Positions 34,167 to 44,898 of a DNA stretch of 64,000 nt are shown piece after piece (within the stretch, counting starts at the first letter, position 1; every line of letters begins with the position of its first letter). A model generated the notes under the pieces. The model searched no databases and had not been told where the DNA came from. It saw nothing but the letters and a program-made list of their open reading frames with translations. This stretch comes from Histoplasma ohiense. Lineage: Eukaryota; Ascomycota; Eurotiomycetes; Onygenales; Ajellomycetaceae. Made by a program: the position numbers and the translations under genes. The stretch is taken from assembly GCA_017607445.1 (NCBI GenBank), contig JAEVHH010000005.1, positions 439,001 to 503,000 on the forward strand. Reading direction: 5' to 3'.

Positions 34167-35593
34167 ATGCACCTCGGCCCTGGCACCCTGGAGCACCCTT
34201 CCAGCTTCTGGAAGGGTTGCTCGGCTGCGACCATGTATATGGTCGTAGCAGCGTGCCGGGCTTTCCTCTACACTGCACACAACACAGAAGTTCACGGGCT
34301 CGAGAAATTTCTGAAGCTCCTGGAAAGTCGCGCAGATCTGGAATCACGTACCCGCGGACTGATCACTGGTATGGATGGAAATAATACCTCAGCCCTGAGG
34401 CAGATGCCATTGGCAGCACTTCTGCGCGTTATCTTTAAAAGAAATAAAATTTCAGAGTTCCTGTGGCTGATATAAGAGGTTGAGATAGTGTCAAATCATA
34501 TAAGCGTGTACGTACGTAGAACTGCTATGCAATACAACAAAAGTTCCATGAACTGATTGGGGCGTACCCTTATTTTATTTTAACAGAATAGATGACCCCT
34601 TGATGTGGGGGACCATTCCGTTATTAAATTCACGGGCATTCCAATCGTCTAACCGCAGATGGGCATTTGGGAGCCACGATATATGTTTCAGCAATAGGTA
34701 AAGACGGATATATTGTCCAACCTCGATATATTCCTGCGTCACGTAAACTACTATACAAATTACGCAGCTGATAATAAGATATCTATAGAGCTGTTTCTGC
34801 ATTTTTCACCCTAGGCCAGGTCTTGCCTACTCACCGGAGCCTTCATTCTTCGTACGGAGGCCTCTTCCAACCCACCATGACACAAGCAATTCGACTTCTA
34901 TCGCGCGGTCCCTTTTCTCCTGAGCCATACATGGCGCCTGCTAGTCGGCAGCATTGGAGTCTACAGAACGTCTGCGTTGATCCGTTCTCAGAAGTGGCTA
35001 CCGCATATACTACCACAGGCGAAGATTCTCATCTCGCGCCTTCGGCTTACGCTTGTAATTCTTATTCGTGGATTCACATCTTTCCCGAGGGCAAAGTGCA
35101 TCAGGCACCTAACAAGACAATGCGATATTTTAAATGGGGTGTCTCGCGGTTGATTCTGGAGGCATCTGAGTGTCCCGACGTTGTCCCAATGTGGATTGAA
35201 GGTACTGACCAAGTCATGCACGAGGATCGAACGTTCCCACGATTCCTGCCCCGCGTCAACAAAAATATAAGCGTAACGTTTGGCGATCCAGTTGACCTGG
35301 AGGAGCGGTTTGGTGATTTAAGAAGGCGATGGCAGCACATAAGGGCGAAGGCCGAAGGTGGCCAAGATGTCCTTCCCCTTGGAGTTTTGAACGACGAACT
35401 CAAGTACAGCAAGGAGGCTATTGAGTTGCGCATCGAGTGTGCAAAGAGGATTCGAGAGCTGGTCCTCGCGGTTCGAAAATCAAGAGGGTTGCCCGATGAA
35501 GACCCAAAGGAGAGCAGAGTCGAAACTTGGCTGCGTGAAGGGCCAAAAACCGAGGGGAAAATGGATGACGGATCATGGATTCGAGATGCTTAA
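34167..35593 (+). CDS. tafazzin, cardiolipin-remodelling transacylase
   Basis: Exons are 34167-34368, 34489-34507, 34587-34697 and 34789-35593, giving 378 aa; yeast Taz1 is 381. All four junctions have GT and AG ends and keep frame. The acyltransferase NHX4D motif is N70-H71-ISVI-D76. The 19-nt second exon carries Asn70 and His71; the Asp is in exon 3. DDPLMWG and AFFTLGQVLPTHR follow, then a second motif, FPEG (209-212). PlsC-family catalysis uses this His-Asp pair. Tafazzin moves acyl chains between phospholipids to mature cardiolipin and sits on mitochondrial membranes facing the intermembrane space. An N-terminal hydrophobic stretch (MYMVVAACRAFLY) is the likely membrane anchor. Head-to-head neighbour: mitochondrial L31. 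Confidence 0.92.
34489..34507 (+). other. 19-nt microexon of tafazzin
   Basis: Contains 2 + 15 + 2 nt, coding for the end of Val68, then SNHIS, then the start of Val74. Flanked by GATAG acceptor and GTACGT donor. It supplies the catalytic His; skipping it would also shift the frame (19 is not a multiple of 3). Confidence 0.85.
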
Positions 35594-35924
35594 GTGCCTG
35601 TATATTATTGTTTTATATCATTAGATTTCAGTCACAATTTCGCTAGTTGTACTCTATCCAGAGCTCGTAATACATCATCATAGAATACTATTTTCTCATT
35701 TTACGTACGTATTGTGCTCCAGCGCCGTGCCAATAAATATTGATAATTTCCGACCTAGTTACAACTATTTTAAACGTCCGTGGTGAAGGCCTGTTGCCTG
35801 AGGAGGCTTGCCTGAGTCAGTGGCGACCTTTGGCATTTCAATGTCAACTCACCTTTTTCACCCCCACCACCACCACCACCACCACTACTTTCATCAACAC
35901 ACCCAAAACTGCCAATAGCCGCCT

Positions 35925-37550
35925 ATGCCCAAGAAACACTCCAAATCAACAACTTCCAAGCCGCATTCTACCGTCCATCCATCTCTTACGTCTCGCGCGA
36001 GTTCACAGACGAAGAGTAGTGACTCGGGGACCAAAAATTGGCAGTCTGTAAACGACCTCATCCATCACCTCCGTCGCACACAGGTTTCGAGACATGATGG
36101 GGTTGCAGCGAGTCTGTCGCGGTTGGCTCCCAGATCAGTCCATCCCTCTATAAGGAATCTGCTGGAGCTGCCTGAAACTCTTCCACCACGCCCGCGTCCT
36201 GGTACTCCTGCCGTTGGTGAGCGGAGGGTTCGGAGAACACCCGGACCCGTTGCGCCTTCAAGTTGGCTACTCCCAAATGATGCCCCGAACAACCAAGATT
36301 CCGAAGCTAGATACAAAGTTACTAACGATGGAACCCGGGAGCGAAATATTCGGCTCCGTCGTTTACCAGGCATACCCTTCCCAGTTGAGGGTAGCTTACA
36401 ACATATGATTTTGAAATCCATGGCCATCAACTGGGACTTCCATCTTCTCTTCGATGGCGTATTTCTATCCGAACTTCCGACATCAATGAAGCAGCTGCTT
36501 CTGAGTTACGTTTCCACATATACAGACCATGCATCGATGGAGGTTGGGATGCACGGGTTGAAACCATTGTTCTTGGACAGTTCAGACGATAGCATTATCG
36601 AAACCCACCCAGATATCACCCGTCTAGATCTAGGCTGCTGTCTAGGCCACTGGATGACCTTTAAACAGTTGGTGCGAGAAATAAAAGGGACGGATCGACA
36701 TGAATCTCCCTTCCAAACGAGGAAAAACGAAGATACGGCCTTGCCGTCCTGGGACGAAGAAATGAGGACCACTATCCCTTTAAACCCAACCCAGCTCTCC
36801 CAACAGCGTTTTTCCAACCTTAAGTTCCTATCCCTCGCCAACCCCAAACCCCCCGAAGCCAAGTGGTCTTCCTTGCTAAGCCTCCTCTCCCACCTGTCCA
36901 CGATAACTCATTTGTCCCTCGCATTCTGGCCAATCCCAACCGTAACCCCAAACTCTCTCACAACGAGTGTGGGGCATCCAAAGTTCAATTCCCTCTCCTT
37001 CGCTTACGGCGGGACAGACATGTATTCCGCCTTCGAAAACAACTGGGTCGAAGCCGCTGGTGTTCTCCGCAGGTTCTCTAAAACAACATATTGTCTCAAA
37101 TGGCTGGATCTTGAAGGTTGCAGTGATTGGATCCCAGCTCTAAGCTGGAATGGGATTGATTTGGAAGGAAATTTCCATGCTGCAGCGGGGCCGGAGTGGA
37201 CTGGGGCGTGGAGAGGCCTTGAATGGCTAGGTATTGGCCCGGGATGGTTTCCGGATATATCTGACGTCGAAGGCTCCTATCTTATCTACGAACGGGATAA
37301 AACCCTGCTAAGAGATATTGAGACAGGGCGTCATGACTCTTCCCTGCCTGGAATTGCTGGAATTGAAGACAAGAGGGCGCGGATAAGGGAGAGAGACGAG
37401 TATCGGAAGCTCATTGAGCGTGCGGTTGAGGTGAAGAAGCAGGTGCATGCGATCAGGAGGGCAGGAGGTGGGAAGTGGCTAGAGATTTCCCTCGGTTTGG
37501 AAAATGAGGATGAACTTAGGATGCGAGTATGTGAGGATGTGGGTGGGTGA
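35925..37550 (+). CDS. conserved fungal hypothetical protein, 541 aa, possibly LRR-like
   Basis: Single exon. The first 130 residues are basic and Ser/Pro-rich, with a WQSVNDLIHHLRRTQ helix (about 39-53). The middle has spaced leucine-rich segments (ITRLDLGCCLGH, LKFLSLANPKPP, ITHLSLAFWPIP, LKWLDLEGCSDW), about 25-90 residues apart. These read like irregular leucine-rich repeats, so a protein-interaction fold is likely. The C-terminus is charged and helical. There is no signal peptide or membrane span. It lies 331 bp downstream of tafazzin on the same strand and converges with Dbp9. Function unknown. Confidence 0.75.
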   Translation: MPKKHSKSTTSKPHSTVHPSLTSRASSQTKSSDSGTKNWQSVNDLIHHLRRTQVSRHDGVAASLSRLAPRSVHPSIRNLLELPETLPPRPRPGTPAVGERRVRRTPGPVAPSSWLLPNDAPNNQDSEARYKVTNDGTRERNIRLRRLPGIPFPVEGSLQHMILKSMAINWDFHLLFDGVFLSELPTSMKQLLLSYVSTYTDHASMEVGMHGLKPLFLDSSDDSIIETHPDITRLDLGCCLGHWMTFKQLVREIKGTDRHESPFQTRKNEDTALPSWDEEMRTTIPLNPTQLSQQRFSNLKFLSLANPKPPEAKWSSLLSLLSHLSTITHLSLAFWPIPTVTPNSLTTSVGHPKFNSLSFAYGGTDMYSAFENNWVEAAGVLRRFSKTTYCLKWLDLEGCSDWIPALSWNGIDLEGNFHAAAGPEWTGAWRGLEWLGIGPGWFPDISDVEGSYLIYERDKTLLRDIETGRHDSSLPGIAGIEDKRARIRERDEYRKLIERAVEVKKQVHAIRRAGGGKWLEISLGLENEDELRMRVCEDVGG

Positions 37551-37571
37551 GGATGCAGTGAAGTGAAGAAT

Positions 37572-37574
<3 letters not shown>

Positions 37575-37602
<28 letters not shown>
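37575..37602. repeat. poly(T) tract, 28 bp
   Basis: Between the stop codons of the convergent LRR-like gene and Dbp9, probably in or near the overlapping 3' ends. Confidence 0.8.
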
Positions 37603-37792
37603 CAGATTTTTGAGATATATTCCTATTTCTTATTTATACTGCTTAGAGACTGAGGTCAGGTCACCACGGCTCCTGCATAATTTTCATACACTTGTTGAAC
37701 TCCAACCCCTCCTGAACAACCAAGGGCAAACTGGGATAAGCGCGTATATACCCAGTATACCTAGATGTCAAACCAAGAACAAAAAAGTCGGA

Positions 37793-39841
37793 TCAATGCT
37801 TGCCACCAGAATTAAAACTCTTCAACGGATCAACTCGCTTCCCACCCCTACCGGCCTTCCCCCCTCTGCCTCTTCCCCTGTTTTTCTCCCTAGCCTTCCG
37901 AATCCGATTTTCATGCGTCTTCTTGAACCCCACAAACCCAACATCAGCACCTGTGCCACTGCTAAGACCTCCCCCCCTTCCCTTCGTCGGCATCAGATAA
38001 TCAGGCACATGTTTCAAATGCGCCTGCACACGAGCAGCCCGTAGCTCCCCATCATGCCGCAACTGCCTCAACTCCTCGGGATTCTCCTCGAAATGGCGCT
38101 TCAGTTTCTCACTCTTGACAAGCTCCTGGCGAATCTCTCTCGCGCGCGCTTCCTGGACGGCGACACGGGTAACGGCACGGAGCGCATCCGACATACGGTA
38201 TCGGAATGCGTCGACCTGCTTCATATCGAAGTGGTAGGGCTTCACCTCCCGACCGAGCCTGCCCTGTCGCTTGATGATTTTACTCAGAATTGCCTCATCG
38301 TGCTTGGCGGAGGGGATGCTGGTTGGTTTATGTTTGCCGAATTGGTTCGAGGGGATGACAAAGGAGAGGGCCATCCCAGTCTTTCCCGCACGGCCTGTGC
38401 GGCCGATGCGATGTGTGTAGGATTTCGAGGTGGTAGGGAGGTCGAAGTTGAGAACGCAGGCGACGTTTTGGAAATCAATACCACGGGAAATACCGTAGTC
38501 CTTTTCCTTTGCGGACTTTTTGGGACGTTTTCTTGGCTGAGTTTCGGCATCGTCTTCGCTGGAGTATTGGTCGTTATTATTTGACGGCTGAGCGCCGTCA
38601 TATTCAGAGTCCCTGGAGCTTTGATCCGATTTCCTCGGCTGTTTCTTAGAATTTTTTCGTAGTTCACCTAGAACCTCCTGGTCATCGGCTGCTATTATGA
38701 TGTCGTAAACGCCCTTGTTGAATTCTTGAACCACGTGGATACGTGAGTTTACAGGCAGCTCTGAATTAAGAACACAACTTCTGATGCCAAACTGCTCAAG
38801 AAATAGTTTCAATCGGTAGCAACGGTCCACATCACCGACAAATATGATACATTTCCCCTTGACCAGTTGTAATTTGAATATAACATAAGTCAAGAGGAAC
38901 TTCTCATCCTCCGCACATCTTCTAAACTGTCAATGAGTGGCCTTTTCACAAAATCTCGATATATTGAGAACATACCTGACAACAAACTGGCTTATTCCAG
39001 CCCCTTCATCCTCCTTCTCTTCCAGCTTTAAAACAACGGGGTTCCGGCAGAATAAGCCTTTTAGAGTATCTACTTCCGAAGTAAAAGTTGCGCTCATTAA
39101 AAAGGTTTGAACACCCCGTGGAACAGCTTTGGCAAGGTTTTGCATGTCTTCCTCATAGCCGTACGAGAGGACAAGATCGGCTTCATCAATGACAAGATGT
39201 GTTAGACGCTCGAGGGACAGCGCGGAAGTGTTGACATTCGCTACAGCCCGAGCGGGAGTCGATACGACGATATCGGGGAGATCGGCAAGAAGCGAGCGTT
39301 GAACGGCATCGGAAACCTTCTGGGTGAGATTTGCGGAGCGTATATCTTTACCAGAAAATGCGGAGAATGAGATCGCTGTCCTGTGTACTTGTTCTGCCAA
39401 TTCTCTCGTCGGAACTAGAATCAAAGCTGAAATCGACTTGTGCGCAGGATTATTCTAAAGATACGTTAAATTCCATTCCATAATAGCAGCACAATGCGAG
39501 TGAGCGTACCATCTTTTGTTGCAGAATTGACTGAAGGACGGGCAGAAGGTATGCGGCCGTTTTTCCAGATCCGGTCTTTGCACGAGCTGCGGAAAAGTTA
39601 GAACGGAAGGAATTTAACATCCAAGAGGAAATCAAGTGCTACCTAATACATCCTTTCCATCTAAAGCCAGCGGGATAGCTTCCGCTTGAATCGGCGTTGG
39701 CTTTGTGAATTTCTGTTGCGTGAGGGCTTGGAGAAGCCTGGGATCCAGTTTCAAGGTCTCGAAACTGTGGGCGGTGCTACTTTTTCCCGCACTATCTTCC
39801 GGGGAAGGGACATTGTTCGCATCTAGCTTCCGCTTCATCAT
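37793..39841 (-). CDS. DBP9: ATP-dependent RNA helicase Dbp9
   Basis: Exons, 5' to 3' on the minus strand: 39841-39643, 39586-39510, 39454-38976 and 38918-37793, with introns of 56, 55 and 57 nt. Together they give 626 aa. All DEAD-box motifs are seen: Q motif (FTKPTPIQ), AKTGSGKT, PTRELAEQ, TPAR, DEAD within VIDEADLVLSYGYEED, SAT, and HRIGRTGRAGKTG. YGYEED just after DEAD and the Lys/Arg-rich C-terminus ending in GRGGRGGK-like repeats are typical of Dbp9. The C-lobe carries an acidic/Ser insert (around 38.5 kb). The third acceptor is best placed at AGAAG, which gives VVRCAEDEKFLL. Dbp9 acts in the nucleolus on 27S pre-rRNA for 60S subunits. Confidence 0.93.
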
Positions 39842-41286
39842 CGATAGCCAACTCTGGCCCTGGCACGGAATTTATCTCGAGTATTGTATGTTCGTTGTTT
39901 GGTCGCTGCTGATATCACCGGCCGAAAAAAAACTATTGAAACTTCCGCTGGAGGTCTTGGCGCTCTGTCCGGCCGTCTAGTTAATCCGGTCCACTCTCAC
40001 TCTGCTTCAACTCGTAAATGTTGACATTACTGTTCAAGGTATTGGAACCCTACTTTGCCTATTTCGCGATAAGGGTTCTATTCTACCTGGTGCCAGTTCT
40101 CAACGCGGAGTATATGCTGGTGAATATGAACACTTAGATTTATCTGTCTAAAGGTTATTTGCAATTGCGATGTCTACTATCGCCTGCTCTCCTGCTGCTT
40201 CGTCTCTGCTAAGTCTGCCATCTGCACTTAAAATAAGTGACCGAAATAATTTAATTGAGAGCGAGATGAATGAACCTGAAACAAAAACAATTCCAAAACC
40301 ATTGAGTCCTCGGATGTGTGCATTTGCCAGTTTGACAGCAAGTTTGCCAGGGTAAAGGAAGGGGGAAAAAAGGTGTTGATCAAACTGTAAGTATGAGGGG
40401 GGGAGAGAGGGGAGAACTATCATCGAGGATGCTTCCAAAAAGGGGCTATTCCTAGATTGCTCGTTCTCAGAACTGCGCCTTTGTGAGGTCGGAGACTCAA
40501 GAAAAGTATAAAAGGGAAAGCAAAGAAGCTCAATTCCTCCAGGTTCTAGGAACACACTCCTTGCCCAATGCTTGAAAGAGTGCAGTTCCTTTGCTGGACA
40601 GTTTACCTATTGGTCTACCTTTGAGGTACACCTTCCCAAATTCCAATAGCGAAGTCTTTCGAAGCGTTTCTCCTCTCACGGGGCAAAAATCAAATTCGTC
40701 TTTAATCATACAGCTTGGCTGTTGATAGCATGGTGTGGCGGTGTGTGGTTTTGGATCAATGGAAACCTTGTGGATTCCATGCTCTGCGTATATTCGAATG
40801 GTACTATGGACAAGTTGAGCTTACTTTCTCTAGAGCCATGTGAACTATGCTTACAAAAACTAGAAAACAGCTCTTTTTTCCGAAACTGCAACGATGCGAA
40901 GGATCTCACCATTGACGTGTTCGTTACATTAAGTCGGCGTCGTTCCTGTTTTGCCAGCGGACTCGTGCCACAGGAGCCCGAAAACCTATTGGGAATGTCG
41001 GACATTAGCTATTTCTGATGACACTAAGCAAAATAATCAGTTGTGGCGATCTACCTGGCCAGCTTTGACGTATCTCTTCGGATTCTCGCTCACGCAATAG
41101 CCTTTGAGTTGTTAGCACTTGGACCTTTCATCATAATTAGCTTCAATTCTATTACCTATTCCCATCCAACCTCTGCGAAATATCAGTCGGTCCAATTTGT
41201 CGTGCAGGGTCAAGCTCTAAATCTATGAATCTGGTTTAGTTGTGTTCGAACCGCTGTCTAGCCAACTCTCCCAAGAATGTGTGGGG
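39842..41286. other. intergenic region
   Basis: Several 60-130 codon frames on both strands, some with splice-like ends. For example, a plus-strand frame at 40170-40355 ends in GTAAAG. None yields a recognisable protein, so none is called. Confidence 0.4.
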
Positions 41287-42051
41287 TTATTGTTGCACAC
41301 CTTCAGTGGAGGCCTGGTAGGAAGCTGCAGCTCCGCTCGGTGGATCCAAAGGAGCTCCATAATTCATTTGATCGCAGTGTTTCCCACTCCAAGCTGGTTG
41401 ACTCACGTTAGGCTGAAGCGGATATGTGAGATCCGATGGAATGTTATTATAACCTAAGATATTGCTGTTCTTGTAATATGGGCTCGTGAGAGCTGCTGGT
41501 TGATAACAGTCGTTTTGGGGCTGGATGGAGTATCCTGAACGGTAACCGATCTGAGAATTACTGTTTTGCCGATCACATCCGCCAACTTCTGATACGCATC
41601 TAGAAGCCGCTGTCAGAGGTTGATCTTCCAGCGTTGATGACAAATGATACCGAGTGTTTAATTGCGGAACGTTGGGATCGAAGTTGTGTGATCTCTGAAG
41701 TTTGAAGCCTTCCATCTGGTTGCGCGCCCGGGCCTCTTGTTGGTTCTGGGCACTTCGATTGATCCCCACGCCGGCTTCTACCACATGATGGACTTGGGTC
41801 TGCTCGTTGGTTCGCTGACCGGAATAAACGCTATGTCTATTTAGCTCAACTAAACATATGACGCTCCCTCTAGCATTATGGATCTTAGAGCGAAGGTTAA
41901 AATGGCGATGCGTTAATACGCCTAGCTTGAAAGAGCTGATTAGGAGAAATACTTCACTGTTCTTGGGACAGTGGATGAAGGTACGACACTGTCCTGCCCG
42001 ACTGATCTCCTTTCGACTTGAGGGGCTAGCTGGTGATTCGGTGGATAACAT
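41287..42051 (-). CDS. Gln/Asn/Pro/Tyr-rich hypothetical protein or gene fragment
   Basis: 254 codons. The last 170 are rich in Gln, Asn, Ser, Pro and Tyr (QNDCYQPA, YPLQPNVSQPAW), which resembles the disordered C-terminal region of a fungal transcription factor. The first 80 residues look different and may be intron or chance; a GTCATA...ATAG intron would remove part of them. No DNA-binding domain can be joined upstream. Could be a remnant. Low confidence. Confidence 0.3.
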   Translation of the reverse strand: MLSTESPASPSSRKEISRAGQCRTFIHCPKNSEVFLLISSFKLGVLTHRHFNLRSKIHNARGSVICLVELNRHSVYSGQRTNEQTQVHHVVEAGVGINRSAQNQQEARARNQMEGFKLQRSHNFDPNVPQLNTRYHLSSTLEDQPLTAASRCVSEVGGCDRQNSNSQIGYRSGYSIQPQNDCYQPAALTSPYYKNSNILGYNNIPSDLTYPLQPNVSQPAWSGKHCDQMNYGAPLDPPSGAAASYQASTEGVQQ

Positions 42052-44645
42052 TTCCTTCTATTAGGCTCTGCACGATATGCCCACGGCTCCCTACCACAGC
42101 ATCCGTCTGGCACTTCTATATCCTCACAATCTACAAGTTTATCGCGATGTCGGTTTCTTGGGTCTCCCGGTCAGTGCAGCCCAACTTGTCATGATTCCGA
42201 ATCTGAGAACATACCCGGACATGTTTTTAGCCTATTTACGCATCTAATTTCGGCTGTGATATCGAAAATACGACAAGGAAAGCAGGAAAAAGGCAAAATA
42301 ATATATCAAATGCTTATTCTTTAACCAAAAAGGATCAAAAATCACCAGATGCCTTTTTACAACCCATATTTCTGAGCACAGCGAGCAAAAATGCGAACCA
42401 TAAATAAGCCAACCAACTTTGCGGCTCTGCAACTTCTCCGTGCAAATTGGAGGGACACCAGTGATGCAAGTTATGCTGGCCATTTTCATGGGCCGATGAA
42501 AAAAAAACATCGAGCAGCTGATCAAGAGATACAGCTTCGCGAATCATCGAGGACGCTAAAGGGAGATGATGTTTCCTTCCCCCATACATATGCAAGATGG
42601 CGGCATATATAATGCATGTCTACCTACTTCTAAAGCATATATACCCGATGACCAGGGCGTTGGTCCTTCAAACGACCGCATCCCCGTTGCATTACCCATT
42701 TCTGGTCATCTCATTGTCAATCTCCCGGCCCCCTTGATCGTGAAACACTTCTCCAGAGTTTCCCGATGTCTTTCTCAGTCCATTTAAAGTAGAGAAAGCT
42801 GGTTCGTCCGACCATTCCGCAGGAAATGATCCAACAACAGAGTTGTGCTTTGTGCTTCCAAGCACACGCCCTCGTAGTGGTAAATCCGAATATCCCTCTT
42901 CGGCAAATATAGCACATGCACTATAAATTACATTCCACACTCCATCAGACCAACTCTAGTCTATATGGCAATGATGTTCCCGCACTATGCTACCCATAAT
43001 GAGTCCTATATTTGATCGAATCGCGGTATTGTATTGAAAATGCTGCCCCTGATCCTCTTATGGTATTTTTCGGTTTTGGTACAGGGAAGGTATTGATACC
43101 GTATGTCCAATACCACAAAACATTGTGGAATGTTAAATACGTCCGCAAAGTTCCCCAGCGAGATGCTACATGTATTTGCTGCTGCTACACTGGATGATCC
43201 TTCCAGCGCCTTCAAGCATACAACTCGCTTCTCGATTAATTTGCAAAGCCACGACATCATCAATCTCATTCTTGAGCGTATGATTTGCAGTAACGGCGGC
43301 AGCTGAAAAGACGGATTTCAAACTATTCTTGTCAATGTTATGAAGGGCTGACTTAAAAGGCACAAGTGTTAGTTCCCCTTTTGTTAATTTCCCAGGTAAA
43401 ATGTGAATTACACACAAAAACGCACTCCATGAGTAACTTCTAAATCTTTTACCTGTATGTAAAAGCATCTCTTGGTGAGGGTTTGTAGCAGCCCATCCAA
43501 TCCGGATGATGTTTCCATGTTGTTTTGACCTTGTTGAACTAGTTCTAGCACAATCCTTGATCGAACTGTACAAATCATCCCATTTGAAATGGAGATGGCT
43601 TGATAGATACATAAGTCGTACAGAAGAGCTAATCGGGTGCGGTGTTCTCTAGTGCACCCTCTTTTCCGGGAAAGGATTCCTCATCTCAGAGAACAATTGC
43701 CCCCGGCGGAAGGACTGCCATTGATTCCAGTGGATACCAATATCCTAGTCCTAACTCGAACTCCGAACGCGCAGGACCTTGATTATTATTGGGGTAGATG
43801 GGATCAACTATTCCATAAACAGATCCCTAAACAGGATCGGAGATAGCAATTGGAGTTTGTCGAAGCACTGAACTCTGTTAAAAGGAAATAAGGAACGTGT
43901 TCACCAAGATTACACAAACCAAGGTTTATCCCTTGGGTTGATGAAATGGCTCTGACTTTGAAGCCCCACCAGACTCAGGTTCTGAACTGCGCAGCACACT
44001 TTTCCATGGTATAAAATTCAGAACCTTATCACTGGTTTCTGAAGCAGATTCTATTCAAGCCCATGGGTCTCTTCACTATAATAGAATACATTAGCAATTG
44101 ACTCCTGCATCAACTTTGCATTTCCCTCTTGAAAATGTCCTTACAAGTTACCACTGGATTCAAAATAGAAAGGAGGCAAACAACCTTTTCAATATTGTTA
44201 GTTAAACGATGAAAGTTGCTACCAAGCGCATGCCATCACTTATCTCCGAATTCGTGGTTTTTAAGAGCTTTCGAGCAGGAGATTACAGCATGAGCTTGGA
44301 AGCGTACAAGTTTGTCTATCACAGAACCTAGTCTACTTTGTATCTACAGGGTACTTCGGTCAACAGTCACAGACCAGGAAAGGTCCTGTGACCATTGCTC
44401 TATGTTAGAAAGGGACTGTGATGGGCGCGCGCTTAGGGTGCCTAGGGTAGGCGCGTGCTAAGCGATTTCACACGGCGTTTGCCTAATAGCTTGCCCAAAG
44501 TACTCCGTAATGCAATGTAGATTACAACAATCGCTTCCGTTTCCTATATTCAATTGCCACACTTGCTTGGTCCCAAGTAAAACAAAACCGGGCCTAGGAT
44601 TTTTCGGATTTTTCTTTATTTCCTTCTTCACCTCACAATCTAAAA

Positions 44646-44687
<42 letters not shown>

Positions 44688-44898
44688 GAACCAGGGATTA
44701 ATGTAATGGTTCGTAGGCAAGGAGTTTCATTGGGTGACGGCGACGGCTGGGAGAGCTTCCTCTTTTCTTCGATCCAATCCAAGCTCCTGTTGATCTGTAT
44801 AAATGAGTACGAGCCAGCGGTCTTTGGCTTCGACCACTCTAGGCAAAAGGCATCCTTGACTCGACCGAGCAGAAATACTTACGCAACCTGCCATCCCA
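42052..44898. other. gene-poor stretch with weak coding signals
   Basis: A minus-strand frame at 43166-43612 splits into two better-looking parts around a possible GTAAAA...TTTTAAG intron (after LLHTG, before SALHNID), but I recognise nothing. A run of 38 A occupies 44647-44684. Confidence 0.4.
44647..44684. repeat. poly(A) tract, 38 bp
   Basis: Longest homopolymer in the window, about 215 bp beyond the 3' end of the kinase relic. I see no upstream SINE-like promoter or target duplication that would make it a retroposon tail. Confidence 0.8.

Noticed and set aside
38054..38584. Plus-strand 176-codon frame
   Set aside because: Antisense of Dbp9 exon 4, which has helicase motifs on the minus strand.
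40170..40510. Possible two-exon plus-strand gene: a frame ending in GTAAAG and a later protein-like piece after TTCTCAG
   Set aside because: The splice phases do not join the two pieces in one frame and neither has a known domain.
43166..43612. Minus-strand 148-codon frame with a plausible internal intron
   Set aside because: No recognisable family and no flanking exons; kept only as a weak signal in the regional description.
44647..44684. 38-A run as a retroposon tail
   Set aside because: No target-site duplication or upstream element body could be defined; similar A/T runs occur throughout the window.
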